NCBI GenBank assembly: GCA_017408885.1
Contig: JAFQTT010000011.1
Location: forward strand, 31,567-95,566
Source: Methanocorpusculum sp.
GTDB lineage: Archaea; Halobacteriota; Methanomicrobia; Methanomicrobiales; Methanocorpusculaceae
DNA length: 64,000 bases
Direction of reading: 5' to 3'
Within the stretch, counting starts at the first letter, position 1. Each line of letters starts with the position of its first letter. Below are positions 37,120 to 45,816 of this stretch, piece by piece. The notes beneath the pieces were generated by a model. It made no database searches. It had not been told where the DNA came from and saw only the letters and a list, made by a program, of their open reading frames with translations. A program made the translations under genes and the position numbers.

Positions 37120-38451
37120 ATGGTTTCCGACGAAATCACACCAGTCCTCGCACGGCTTGAGGAAGATAAAGTACGGTCCGTTCTCCTCCAGTTCTCAGAT
37201 CTGGAAGGTAAGCCGAAAAATGTGGCGATTCCGACGAAACAGGTGGAAAAAGCATTAACCGGCGGTATCAGCTTTGACGGTTCATCAATTCAGGGCTTTG
37301 CACGTCTCGAAGAGTCAGACATGGTTCTTCGTCCTGAAATCTCCACCTATCAGGTCATCCCCTGGTCTGACGCAGACTATCGTGTTGCGCGTTTTATCTG
37401 CAATGTATATACAACTCACGGGGAACCATTCACCGGAGACCCGCGCTATATCTTAAGAGAGCAGATGGCAAAAGCCCAGGCTCTCGGATACACCTTCAAC
37501 GTAGGTCCTGAGATGGAGTTTTTCCTCTTCCGTCAGGACAAGTTTGGAAGACCAACTGTAAACCTTCAGGACCATGGAGGATACTTCGACCAGACACCAA
37601 CAGACCCGGGAGAGGATGTAAGACGTGACCTGGTAACCCAGCTGTCTGAGATGGGATTCAATATTGAAGCATCGCATCATGAAGTAGCTCCGTCCCAGCA
37701 TGAGATTGACTTCACCTACGGTGACGCTCTTTCAATGGCTGACAAAGTTGTAACCTTCAAGTTCGCGGCAAAGACCTTAGCATTAAAGCGCGGACTTCAC
37801 GCGACTTTCATGCCGAAGCCAATCTACGGCATTAACGGTTCTGGTATGCACGTGAACTGCTCCTTAATGAAGGACGGCAAAAACGTATTCTTCGATTCTG
37901 AAGGCGAACACCAGTTATCCGATGACGCAAGATACTTCATCGGCGGTCTCTTAAAGCACGTTGAAGGAATCACACGCATTGCAAACCCGACTGTCAACTC
38001 TTACAAACGTCTGATTCCAGGCTACGAAGCACCGGTTTACATCGGATGGTCCACCATGAACCGTTCCGCATTAATCCGAGTGCCGTCTCCGAGAGGAAAG
38101 AGCACCAGAGCAGAACTCAGAAGCCCTGATCCGACCTGTAACCCGTATCTGACATTTGCCGTCATGCTTGCTGCCGGAATGGAGGGTATCACCCAGAAGA
38201 TTGAGCCTCCGGAAAGCATCGACAAAAACATCTTCAAGATGTCAGAAGCCGAGCGCGAAGCAGAAGGTATCCGCTGTCTTCCGCAGAACTTAAAAGAGTC
38301 CAACAAAGCCTTAATGGCAGACAGCCTTCTCTGCAGCGTCCTTGGAGAACACGTGGTTTCCCAGATTCAGCGCTTAGCAGACCTTGAGTGGAGCGACTTC
38401 TCCAAATCTATTACCGACTGGGAAATCAGGAGATACCTCGCAACCTACTAA
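37120..38451 (+). CDS. glnA: glutamine synthetase, type I
   Basis: A 443-residue GSI enzyme: FSDLEGKPKNVAIP, GISFDGSSIQGFARLEESDM near 52, NVGPEMEFFLF near 127, ASHHEVAPSQHEIDF near 186, GLHATFMPKPIYGINGSGMH near 226 and APVYIGWSTMNRSALIRVP near 305. It condenses glutamate and ammonia. The adenylylation-site region reads DKNIFKM where adenylylated enzymes have Tyr, so covalent control is unlikely. The frame opens 14 codons earlier at 37078, but that lies upstream of and across the TATA box; 37120 is the start. Confidence 0.96.
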   Translation: MVSDEITPVLARLEEDKVRSVLLQFSDLEGKPKNVAIPTKQVEKALTGGISFDGSSIQGFARLEESDMVLRPEISTYQVIPWSDADYRVARFICNVYTTHGEPFTGDPRYILREQMAKAQALGYTFNVGPEMEFFLFRQDKFGRPTVNLQDHGGYFDQTPTDPGEDVRRDLVTQLSEMGFNIEASHHEVAPSQHEIDFTYGDALSMADKVVTFKFAAKTLALKRGLHATFMPKPIYGINGSGMHVNCSLMKDGKNVFFDSEGEHQLSDDARYFIGGLLKHVEGITRIANPTVNSYKRLIPGYEAPVYIGWSTMNRSALIRVPSPRGKSTRAELRSPDPTCNPYLTFAVMLAAGMEGITQKIEPPESIDKNIFKMSEAEREAEGIRCLPQNLKESNKALMADSLLCSVLGEHVVSQIQRLADLEWSDFSKSITDWEIRRYLATY

Positions 38452-38453
38452 TC

Positions 38454-39125
38454 ATGCAGCTCATCTGCGACCTCCACGTCCATACAAACGCCTCGGCAGA
38501 CGGTCACTGCCCGGTAGAAAAGGTTCTTGAGACAGCCAAAGCCTCAGGTCTTGATGCTGTTGCTGTCACAGATCATGACACAACTGTTTCCGCACTGAAG
38601 GCACTCTCTCTCGAATCAGAGGTCATTGTAATCCCCGGAATCGAGGTGTCAACAAAAGACGGCCATGTATTAATCCTTGGAACAACCAAAGAGTACGAGG
38701 CAGGAAAACCCGCAGATGAAACAATCACAGAAGCACAGGCTGACGGATGCGTCGTAATTATCCCGCATCCGTATCATCTCTTCCGTCACGCAACAGGTCT
38801 TAGAAACAAAAAAGCTCTGAGAATGGCAGATGCCCTTGAGGTTTACAACAGCAGATACTATATCGGAACCTCGAATCTTGAAGCAAAACATGCGGCAAAA
38901 CGTCTTGGAAAAGCAATTACCGCAGGCTCTGATGCGCATGACTGCGAGTATGTGGGATATGGTATAAACGTAATTGAAGCAGAAGAGAGAACCGCAGATG
39001 CTCTTCTTTCTGCATTAAAGGCAGGAAGAATTACTGCCGAGTGCAGAAAAACTCCTGTTTCCACTTACCTTCGCCAGTCGAAGAACAATGTCATGCGCAA
39101 AATAAAACGCAGACTTAAACTATGA
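38454..39125 (+). CDS. PHP-domain phosphoesterase
   Basis: A 223-residue protein with PHP motifs: CDLHVHTNASADGHCP near residue 5, AVTDHDTTVSA near 38, IPGIEVSTKDGHVLIL near 62, IPHPYHLFRHATG near 103 and TAGSDAHDCEYVG near 158. The His/Asp set should hold two or three metals. Such proteins hydrolyse small phosphoesters or RNA ends. The start 2 bp after the glnA stop replaces an upstream in-frame ATG inside glnA. It overlaps truA by 4 bp. Confidence 0.9.
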   Translation: MQLICDLHVHTNASADGHCPVEKVLETAKASGLDAVAVTDHDTTVSALKALSLESEVIVIPGIEVSTKDGHVLILGTTKEYEAGKPADETITEAQADGCVVIIPHPYHLFRHATGLRNKKALRMADALEVYNSRYYIGTSNLEAKHAAKRLGKAITAGSDAHDCEYVGYGINVIEAEERTADALLSALKAGRITAECRKTPVSTYLRQSKNNVMRKIKRRLKL

Positions 39126-39967
39126 AGCTCGCACTAACTGTCGGATATCTGGGCGAAGGATTTTCAGGCTCGCAGTATCAGCCTGACAAAAGAACAGTTG
39201 AAGGCGAGTTCATCAAAGCAGGTATCTCATGCGGAGCATGGGACGATGCAAAGTCTGCATCCTTTAGAACTGCCGGAAGAACTGACAAAGGTGTGTCTGC
39301 GAGAAGGCAGTTAATCACAGTTACCCCGCGTGATGCAGAAAAGTTTGTTGAGGCGATAAACTTCCACCTGCCGCCTGACATCTGGTGTTTAGGCTATGCT
39401 TATGTGGATGACGACTTTTATCCGCGATATGCCGCAGGTATTCGGACATACCGCTACTTCTTTTCCTATCCGCTGGATGTTGATGCGATGCAGAAGGCTG
39501 CATCATACTTTGTCGGAGTACATGACTTCAGCGGATTTTCAAAGATGGAAGCAGGAAGGGACCCTATACGCACAGTAACCTCTGCCTCGGTTTTCATCGA
39601 AAACGGACATCCGGTCTTTGAGGTCTCGGCAAAGAGTTTTCTCTGGAATATGGTTCGCGGAATGGCAGGAATTTTAGAGGCCGCAGGCTTGGGTCTGATA
39701 CCTCCGGAAACGGTTGCAGAACAGCTCAAGTCCCATATCTGGCGTGTACACCCTGCCCCTGCTGCAGGTCTTGTGTTCTGGGACGTGGAGACATCTCTTG
39801 AATTTACTCCGATGCGGCAGAGAACTGCTGCAAAAAGACAGCTCTTCGAAAGAGCAAAAGAGGCAAGAACCTCTGCACATGCGGCAGAAGCTCTTTTGGA
39901 GTGCGGGGTTGATGAGTATTTATTGGAGAATGCTAAGAGAAATTACAGCTCTTTTATGAAACGCTGA
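39122..39967 (+). CDS. truA: tRNA pseudouridine synthase A
   Basis: A 281-residue TruA: KLALTVGYLGEGFSGSQYQP, FRTAGRTDKGVSARRQLITV near 50 (catalytic Asp in GRTDKGV), YPRYAAGIRTYRYFF near 100, HDFSGFSKM near 139 and SFLWNMVRGMAGIL near 172. It modifies uridines in the tRNA anticodon arm. It begins inside the PHP gene end (ATGA overlap) and its last 25 bp overlap the convergent flavoprotein gene. Confidence 0.94.
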   Translation: MKLALTVGYLGEGFSGSQYQPDKRTVEGEFIKAGISCGAWDDAKSASFRTAGRTDKGVSARRQLITVTPRDAEKFVEAINFHLPPDIWCLGYAYVDDDFYPRYAAGIRTYRYFFSYPLDVDAMQKAASYFVGVHDFSGFSKMEAGRDPIRTVTSASVFIENGHPVFEVSAKSFLWNMVRGMAGILEAAGLGLIPPETVAEQLKSHIWRVHPAPAAGLVFWDVETSLEFTPMRQRTAAKRQLFERAKEARTSAHAAEALLECGVDEYLLENAKRNYSSFMKR

Positions 39968-40539
39968 ACAAGCTCCATTCCGCGTGCGAAGGCTTCTTCC
40001 ACGCTTTCAGGCCACGCTTTAACTCCGCCGTGTTCATCCATTCCGGCGAATAGAACGTTTTCTGTGTATGAGAATCCCGCATCATTGAATAGAGCGCGGA
40101 CAACAGGAAATGCCGCATCGAACATAATCGGAAGTCCCTGTCCCGAGGTTGAGAGAAAAACACCGACGTGTGTTTTGAGATGTTCTTCATCGAAGACAAG
40201 CTCTTTTGTTTTAAACTTCTGAGCCCACAAAAACTGTCCGCGGTCGATGAATCCTTTCATCTCGGCTGTGACTGTCATTGAGTATATTGGAGATGCAAGA
40301 ACTAAGATGTCTGCTTTCATGACTTTTTCGAACACTTCTGTTAAGTCATCTTTTAAGACGCACACGCCTTTTTTGTGGCAGGCATTGCATCCAAGACAGT
40401 TTTTGAATGTAAGTGACGAGAGCCTGATATTTTCAAATGTGGCTCCAGCCTCTTCTGCCCCTTTCAGGAATGAGTTTAGAACCGTCTCGGTGTTTCCGTT
40501 TCTCCTGGGACTTCCGTTCAATGCGAGTATGTGCGTCAT
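39943..40539 (-). CDS. iron-sulfur flavoprotein (Isf family)
   Basis: A 198-residue flavodoxin-fold protein: LALNGSPRRNGNTETVLNSF (FMN phosphate loop, about 5-24), then the compact cluster motif CLGCNACHKKGVC near 50-62 (C-x2-C-x2-C-x5-C) that binds a [4Fe-4S] cluster in the methanoarchaeal Isf family, and SPIYSMTVTAEMKGFIDR near 88. Isf proteins carry electrons and may reduce O2 or H2O2. Convergent overlap of 25 bp with truA. Confidence 0.88.
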   Translation of the reverse strand: MTHILALNGSPRRNGNTETVLNSFLKGAEEAGATFENIRLSSLTFKNCLGCNACHKKGVCVLKDDLTEVFEKVMKADILVLASPIYSMTVTAEMKGFIDRGQFLWAQKFKTKELVFDEEHLKTHVGVFLSTSGQGLPIMFDAAFPVVRALFNDAGFSYTENVLFAGMDEHGGVKAWPESVEEAFARGMELVQRFIKEL

Positions 40540-40587
40540 TGGTATATAGATTATCTGCCTGACGCGTGAAAAAAGTATGTGTTGGGT

Positions 40588-41628
40588 TTATTCTGCTGAG
40601 TAGTGGATGAGTTCTGTTGCCGGAACGAGTTTTCCGTCCTCATCAATCTTTGAGACTGCTCCATGTCCGCAGCAGATGAGAAGCTGTTTTCCTTCTTTCT
40701 TGAGCTCAGCATCAAGTTCTGCAGCAAGGCGTGTTAACTCTTTGCGCTCGGTTCTGGCAATCTCGCTGTCGACATTGACTGAGCCGATCATGGAGTCAGC
40801 GATGGAACAGTAGTCAGCACGTTCTTTGGATAATGTTGCAAAGTTGATGAATGCGTCGCTTGTAAAGAGCATTCCAAGTTTCGGCTCGAATAAGAGGAGC
40901 TGTCCTGCGATATGTCCTCCAAGGCTTTCCCAGACCTCAAACTCCATTCCGGCAAATGAGATTTTCTCGATAATCGGGAAAAGTCCGCGCATTCCAATCG
41001 GTTCTGTTCCGCATTCGATTACTTTGTCCGGGACATTCATGCGCGACATTGTGTTAATCGATGTGGTGTAGAACTTTTCGAGAAGGTCAAGGTCGTTTAC
41101 CGAGCCGTAGTTTCTGGTTCCTGCGTCAAGGATTGCTTTGCAGGTTGGATGCATTAAAGGCATCATCGGGAAGTATCCGGAAGCTCCGCAGTGGTCGGCG
41201 TCAGCGTGTGTGCAGATGACAACGCGTGTGTCAAAGAAGCCGTCAACTCCTACTTTTTCGAGCATTTTGTCGCAGTCCTGGTAGAAGCAGCCGTATCCGG
41301 TGTCGAGAACCATTTTTCCGTCTTCGCCTGCGTCAAAGATATTGAGGTTTCCGCCTCCCGGAAGCTGGAAGGAGTAGAAGGTGATGTTTGATGTAAGCGG
41401 GATTTTCTGGTAGTCGGAGGTGAAGTTTTTGCCGGTGTTTGCTCCAAGGTAGTCTCCGATTCCTTTTACAAGGGCGAGATAGTCTTCCGGAGCGATGCCC
41501 TGCGGTTCGCGGATTTTGATTGCCTCTTCTCCTTCTTTTACATATTCGTGAAGCTCTTTTTTGTTGAGCGGGGAAAGATAGAGAGCCATTTTTGCCATGA
41601 ATTCTCTGGTGAAATATTCAGTGGTCAT
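40588..41628 (-). CDS. metallo-beta-lactamase-fold hydrolase
   Basis: A 346-residue protein with a helical N-terminal part (about 1-95), then the fold: FDAGEDGKMVLDTGYGCF near 98, VICTHADADHCGAS near 139, GGHIAGQLLLFEPKLGMLFT near 240, SDAFINF and CCGHGAVS near 322. The region from GGH onward aligns by eye with the hydrolase at 25384-26298, including MIGSVNVDSE versus MLGTMNADSA, so the two are paralogues. Substrate unknown. Confidence 0.8.
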   Translation of the reverse strand: MTTEYFTREFMAKMALYLSPLNKKELHEYVKEGEEAIKIREPQGIAPEDYLALVKGIGDYLGANTGKNFTSDYQKIPLTSNITFYSFQLPGGGNLNIFDAGEDGKMVLDTGYGCFYQDCDKMLEKVGVDGFFDTRVVICTHADADHCGASGYFPMMPLMHPTCKAILDAGTRNYGSVNDLDLLEKFYTTSINTMSRMNVPDKVIECGTEPIGMRGLFPIIEKISFAGMEFEVWESLGGHIAGQLLLFEPKLGMLFTSDAFINFATLSKERADYCSIADSMIGSVNVDSEIARTERKELTRLAAELDAELKKEGKQLLICCGHGAVSKIDEDGKLVPATELIHYSAE

Positions 41629-41693
41629 AGATGAGGTAAAATATAGGATGTTATATGATATCTTTGTTTAGTAAAAATATGACAAAAAAAAAA

Positions 41694-42668
41694 TTAGTTG
41701 ACCTTAATCCAGAGGTGGAGGTCACGGTATGCGGACTCCATCTTTTCCTCTGCGGATGCAGAAGCAGATGGAACAGTCTCGTTGTATAAGAGGAACTCTA
41801 ACCTGTTATATCCAGTATATGGGACGCTGAAGTAATACTTTTCAAGATACGTTGTGTTGTCGAGAACAGAAACCTCGAAACGGTCAAGCGGCATACTTGC
41901 GTGAATCACAGAAGAGTTCGTTGCAGAATCCCACTCGGCATTCAGCAGAAGCGTCTCAACAGTGTAAGTCACATCTCTGTACTCATGATTTCCAATTCCA
42001 ATCCAGACGAACTGCTGAGAGTTTACCGGGAACTTCTCCGGATAATCGTCTGCCATCTTGTCTTCACCTAAAATGTAGAACTCAGTAAACTTCTCGCCGT
42101 CTTTTGGGAAAGCAATAACAAAGACCGTTGTGACAGCAGCGACAAGAATTGCGATAATCAGAATGATGGAAAGCGCCTTGTCAAACTTACCCTGATTTTT
42201 CGGGAACAGCTCTTCTTTGAGTGCCGGCTTAACCTTCTCAAACGGAACTGCGAACTTTTCCTCATCAGATAATCTTGCTCTGCGGTAGAGGGTAATTATC
42301 ATCATAATGAGAGTGAAAAGAACAAGCGAGATAACGATTGGATTAAGGCGGATTCCAAACGGAGTGTAATTTAATACAAGACCGATTAAAGGAACCACAG
42401 CAATAGATAAACCAACTGACAGCGCGAACCGCTCAATTCCATCAATAGAAGTCTTTTCCGGGAAAAGGGCTGCAATCAGAACATAACCCGGTATAAAAAG
42501 GATGACAGGGACAGTGAATATTACGCGAATGAATGTCTCATTAATGAACGGGACATAAATCGATAAGACTGCCAAAAGCATCCATACAGCAATAACAATC
42601 AGGTCTTTTGGGATGTTTTTCGGATCAGCCATCTCAGCTAAGGCATCAATCCGGTTTTTCTCTTCCAT
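41694..42668 (-). CDS. DUF1616 membrane protein
   Basis: A 324-residue protein: cytosolic N-terminus, then four or five membrane helices (LIVIAVWMLLAVLSIYVPFI; VIFTVPVILFIPGYVLIAAL; LSVGLSIAVVPLIGLVL; IVISLVLFTLIMMIITLY; ALSIILIIAILVAAVTTVFV) and an external domain of about 130 residues. FIPGYVLIAALFPE is characteristic of DUF1616. ATG at 42668 was chosen over a TTG 33 bp upstream. Archaeal DUF1616 proteins often accompany surface-glycan genes; no such genes are adjacent here. Confidence 0.82.
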   Translation of the reverse strand: MEEKNRIDALAEMADPKNIPKDLIVIAVWMLLAVLSIYVPFINETFIRVIFTVPVILFIPGYVLIAALFPEKTSIDGIERFALSVGLSIAVVPLIGLVLNYTPFGIRLNPIVISLVLFTLIMMIITLYRRARLSDEEKFAVPFEKVKPALKEELFPKNQGKFDKALSIILIIAILVAAVTTVFVIAFPKDGEKFTEFYILGEDKMADDYPEKFPVNSQQFVWIGIGNHEYRDVTYTVETLLLNAEWDSATNSSVIHASMPLDRFEVSVLDNTTYLEKYYFSVPYTGYNRLEFLLYNETVPSASASAEEKMESAYRDLHLWIKVN

Positions 42669-42749
42669 AGTGATACTATATTTCTTTTCTTCTGATATCA
42701 ATCTTCACAAAACCTGATGCTTATCTCCTTGAAACGCGAATAATAATAC

Positions 42750-44147
42750 ATGGGAGTTGTCGAAGATGTAAGCAGAGCCGCAGACCGCTTATCAGAAGCG
42801 GATGCTGTCTCTCTAATCTCCCATATTGATGCGGACGGAATCACAAGCTACTCCATCATAAGCCAGGCACTCACCCGTGAAGGAATCCCCGTAAAACCTG
42901 TATTTGTAAGACAGCTTGAACCAATGACCGTCCCCCACATCCCAAAAGACGACAGCTTAAAAGTATTCACCGACTTAGGCTCCGGTCAGCAGGGACTTCT
43001 TGAAGAAGCCGGAATCAGCCCGGAACAGGTCGTAATCCTCGACCACCACGTAAGTCAGCCTGCCCCAAACGGCACCGAATACTTTGAAGTAAACTCTCAG
43101 CTCTACGGCGAAGAGTACCACAAATGCAGTGCCGCCGGAATCACCTATCTTGTAGCCCGCCGCATAAACCCTGAAAACACAGACCTATCAAAACTCTCCG
43201 TAGTTGGAAACGTAGGAGACATGATGGCCCGTGAGACCGGAAAACTTACCGGAATCGCACACTGGATAGCAGAAGATGCAGAAGCCCACGGACACCTGAA
43301 AATGGTTCAGGGACTAAACTGTTACGGACTTTCAACACGCGCTCTTCACTTATCCCTCTCCAACTGTGACGATCCGGTAATTCCCGGAATCTCCGGAAAA
43401 CCTGCAAAAGCAATTGAGCTCCTCTGCCGTACCGGAATCTACGACTCACCGTCAGACTCCAGAACATTCGAAGAGCTCTCGGAAAGCGAAGCCAGAAAAC
43501 TCGCAAGCACCGTTGCTGAGCAGATGATAGCAAACGGAGAAACTGTCGAAAGGCTCTTTGCAGAACAGTACTTCTTCTTTGACGAAGCAGAAAAAACCCC
43601 GCTTCGAAACGCCTCAGAGTATGCAACAATGCTCAATGCATGCGGAAGATGGGCAAAACCTGCTATCGGTGCTGCCGTCTGTGCCGGAGACCGCGGAACT
43701 CACTACCGCGAAGCAGAACACATGCTAAGACACCACAGAAGCATGATTCGTGAACTTTGCGAGTACATCTTAGAAACAGGTGTTGACATCAAAGGCCCAA
43801 TCCAGACGATTAACATTGGAGACAGATACCCTGATACAATCGTTGGAATCGGAGCAGGCATGGCATTATCAAAACTCAACACAAACAAACCCATCCTGGT
43901 ACTCTGCGAAGTTGCAGACGAACCGGACTTTTTAAAAGCCTCCATGAGAACTTATGAAAAAGTTCTGCGCCGCGGTGTTGATTTACAGGATGCATTATGT
44001 ACCGCAGCAGCAGAATTCGGAGGTTCAGGCGGAGGGCATAATATTGCAGCGGGCGCATATATACCTAAAGGATGCGAAGATGATTTCATCAGAAGAGTTA
44101 GCGAACTTATCCAAGCCCAGCTTGACACGGGTTCGGCGGATTGCTGA
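42750..44147 (+). CDS. archaeal RecJ-like DHH phosphoesterase
   Basis: A 465-residue protein with DHH motifs: SHIDADGITSYSII near 24-37, FTDLGSGQQGLLE near 70, VILDHHVSQP near 96 (DHH) and a C-terminal DHHA1 domain with FGGSGGGHNIAAGAYIP near 424. This fits the archaeal RecJ/GAN nuclease family, which degrades single-stranded DNA 5'-3' or 3'-5' and associates with the replisome. It shares 68 bp with the downstream PUA gene in another frame, an unusually long overlap. Confidence 0.88.
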   Translation: MGVVEDVSRAADRLSEADAVSLISHIDADGITSYSIISQALTREGIPVKPVFVRQLEPMTVPHIPKDDSLKVFTDLGSGQQGLLEEAGISPEQVVILDHHVSQPAPNGTEYFEVNSQLYGEEYHKCSAAGITYLVARRINPENTDLSKLSVVGNVGDMMARETGKLTGIAHWIAEDAEAHGHLKMVQGLNCYGLSTRALHLSLSNCDDPVIPGISGKPAKAIELLCRTGIYDSPSDSRTFEELSESEARKLASTVAEQMIANGETVERLFAEQYFFFDEAEKTPLRNASEYATMLNACGRWAKPAIGAAVCAGDRGTHYREAEHMLRHHRSMIRELCEYILETGVDIKGPIQTINIGDRYPDTIVGIGAGMALSKLNTNKPILVLCEVADEPDFLKASMRTYEKVLRRGVDLQDALCTAAAEFGGSGGGHNIAAGAYIPKGCEDDFIRRVSELIQAQLDTGSADC

Positions 44148-44574
44148 TTTCCAGTTCGGCCGCGGAGCAGGCGAGGCGCTTTTCCCTGACGAGGTTACAT
44201 TCTCATACTCGAACACAAAGCGTGTCAGATATGTCAACCTTGGAAAAGAACGTCTGGTAACTGTCCGCGCAAACGACGGCCGTTTCACTCTCGGATACCC
44301 GGGAGCAAAACGTCTGCACGAGTTCCTTCCAAAGCCGGAGAACCGTGTTGTCGTCATGGAAGAAGCAGTGCCTTTTATCGCAGACGGTAAAAATGCAATG
44401 GCAAAACACGTAATCAAAGCAGACGATAAAATTCTTGCAGAAGACGAAGTGTTTGTCGTAGACGAGTCGGATAACCTTATCGCTACCGGAATGGCTGTTC
44501 TTGCCGGTTGTGAGATGCTTGGATTTAACTTTGGAACAGCAGTAAAAGTCAGACAAGGAGTAAATAAAAAATGA
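44080..44574 (+). CDS. PUA-domain RNA-binding protein (TgtA C-domain-like)
   Basis: A 164-residue protein: N-terminal RIADFQFGRGAGEALFPDEV and GYPGAKRLHEFLPKPENRVV, then a PUA domain from about 85 (VMEEAVPFIADGKNAMAKHV, EDEVFVVDESDNLIATGMAV). It resembles the PUA-carrying C-terminal part of archaeosine tRNA-guanine transglycosylase, encoded alone. I start it at the ATG at 44080; the frame stays open further upstream inside the DHH gene, but there it has no family character. Probably binds tRNA or rRNA. Overlaps NAC by 4 bp. Confidence 0.75.
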   Translation: MISSEELANLSKPSLTRVRRIADFQFGRGAGEALFPDEVTFSYSNTKRVRYVNLGKERLVTVRANDGRFTLGYPGAKRLHEFLPKPENRVVVMEEAVPFIADGKNAMAKHVIKADDKILAEDEVFVVDESDNLIATGMAVLAGCEMLGFNFGTAVKVRQGVNKK

Positions 44575-44909
44575 TGCCGGGAATTAACCCAAAACAGATG
44601 AAGGCTGCCATGCGCAAAATGGGCATGCAGATGAACGAGATTGAGAACGTCACCAAGGTTGTTGTCTACACAGCATCCGGAAACTATGTCTTCGAGGACG
44701 CACAGGTTGTCGGAATCACCATGCAGGGCCAGACCTCCTACCAGTTAACCGGAAACATGCACTTCGAAGAAGCGGAAATTGAAATTCCGGACTCTGATGT
44801 GGAACTTGTCGCATCCCAGACCTCTGTCTCTCCTGAAGCTGCACTTGCCGCATTAAAGGAGTGCAAAGGAGATATTGCCGAAGCAATCCTTAAACTTACC
44901 GCAGTATGA
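44571..44909 (+). CDS. nac: nascent polypeptide-associated complex protein
   Basis: A 112-residue archaeal NAC: MMPGINPKQMKAAMRKMGMQ, the NAC beta-barrel (KVVVYTASGNYVFEDAQVVG, about 27-65) and a C-terminal UBA domain (SVSPEAALAALKECKGDIAE). It forms a homodimer at the ribosome exit and shields nascent chains. AAGGAGTAAATAAAA precedes the ATG. It sits in a translation-related run PUA-nac-methyltransferase with 4-bp overlaps. Confidence 0.95.
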   Translation: MMPGINPKQMKAAMRKMGMQMNEIENVTKVVVYTASGNYVFEDAQVVGITMQGQTSYQLTGNMHFEEAEIEIPDSDVELVASQTSVSPEAALAALKECKGDIAEAILKLTAV

Positions 44910-45640
44910 TTGGAAACCGCAGGGTTATTCTTCGCGGCAACTCCCGCGAGTACTATGTGCGCCTTGGAGAGGGCAAGCTTTCGACTGACTTAGGCATGGT
45001 TGACTTAGCAGAAGCAGCAAACCTCGAAGACGGAGACACTGTTCTGACACATCTTGGAAAACCGTTTGTCGTTCTTCTTCCAAAAGCAACAGACTTTTTC
45101 TCTCACGGAAAAAGAACCGGCGCTCCGATGATGCCGAAAGACATCGGCATGGTCATGGCATACACCGGCATGTGCAGCCGGGACCGCGTACTTGATGCGG
45201 GAACAGGTTCCGGGATTGCATCCATCTTCTTTGGAGGCTGTGCTAAAGAGGTTGTAACCTGCGAAGCACGCGAGGACTTCTCCAAAGTTGCCGCAGGAAA
45301 TATTGCAGATGCAGGTCTTGACAATGTCGAGGCCAGAGCCTGTGATGTCTTAGAGGTCACAGACGGCCCGTTTGATATCGTGCATCTTGACATGCAGATT
45401 GACGAGCGTCATGTTGAGCATGCATACAATCTCCTAAAGACCGGCGGGTACTTTGCAACATACACTCCGTTTTTGGAGCAGACATTTATTGTTATGGATA
45501 CTGCAAAGCGTCTCTTTGGAGAAGAGGCTGTGCAGACCGTCGAATGCATGGAACGTGAGCTGACCCGCGGCAAACGCGGCACGCGTCCTTCGACCAGAGT
45601 TGGTCACACGGGCTATCTGACAATTGCCCGGAAAATATAA
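44906..45640 (+). CDS. trmI: tRNA (adenine-N1)-methyltransferase, TrmI type
   Basis: A 244-residue class I methyltransferase: an N-terminal beta domain (VILRGNSREYYVRLGEGKLS), PMMPKDIGMVMAYTGMCSRD near 72, SAM motif LDAGTGSGIASIFF near 97, DIVHLDMQIDERHV near 152 and a C-terminal RPSTRVGHTGYLTIARK. TrmI makes m1A57/m1A58 in archaeal tRNA. Protein L-isoaspartate methyltransferases share the fold, but the N-terminal domain and C-terminal signature favour TrmI. Overlaps nac by 4 bp. Confidence 0.87.
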   Translation: MIGNRRVILRGNSREYYVRLGEGKLSTDLGMVDLAEAANLEDGDTVLTHLGKPFVVLLPKATDFFSHGKRTGAPMMPKDIGMVMAYTGMCSRDRVLDAGTGSGIASIFFGGCAKEVVTCEAREDFSKVAAGNIADAGLDNVEARACDVLEVTDGPFDIVHLDMQIDERHVEHAYNLLKTGGYFATYTPFLEQTFIVMDTAKRLFGEEAVQTVECMERELTRGKRGTRPSTRVGHTGYLTIARKI

Positions 45641-45777
45641 CTTTTTTCTGACCTCCGGATTTTAAAAGACCCGGCGGCGGCTATCGCAGATTATCTTTTC
45701 TCTGAATGTAAACCTGTCCCAAACGAAATGAATATCCTTCATCAATCACAAATATATAAGAATCTCTTAAGCTTACA

Positions 45778-45805
45778 GCATCGACATTACGATGCACTGA
45801 AGGAG
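45778..45805 (+). promoter_or_regulatory. thrS leader hairpin and ribosome site
   Basis: GCATCG (45778-45783), ACATTA, CGATGC (45790-45795) forms a perfect 6-bp hairpin, followed by AAGGAG (45800-45805) 11 bp before the thrS ATG. A TATA-like AAATATATAAG lies about 30 bp upstream of the hairpin. So thrS has a real 5' leader, unlike the leaderless genes around it. Confidence 0.6.
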
Positions 45806-45816
45806 CAATATCGCAC

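Noticed and set aside
45778..45795. thrS leader hairpin as a T-box riboswitch
   Set aside because: Too short, no specifier-loop or T-box sequence, and T-boxes are bacterial.
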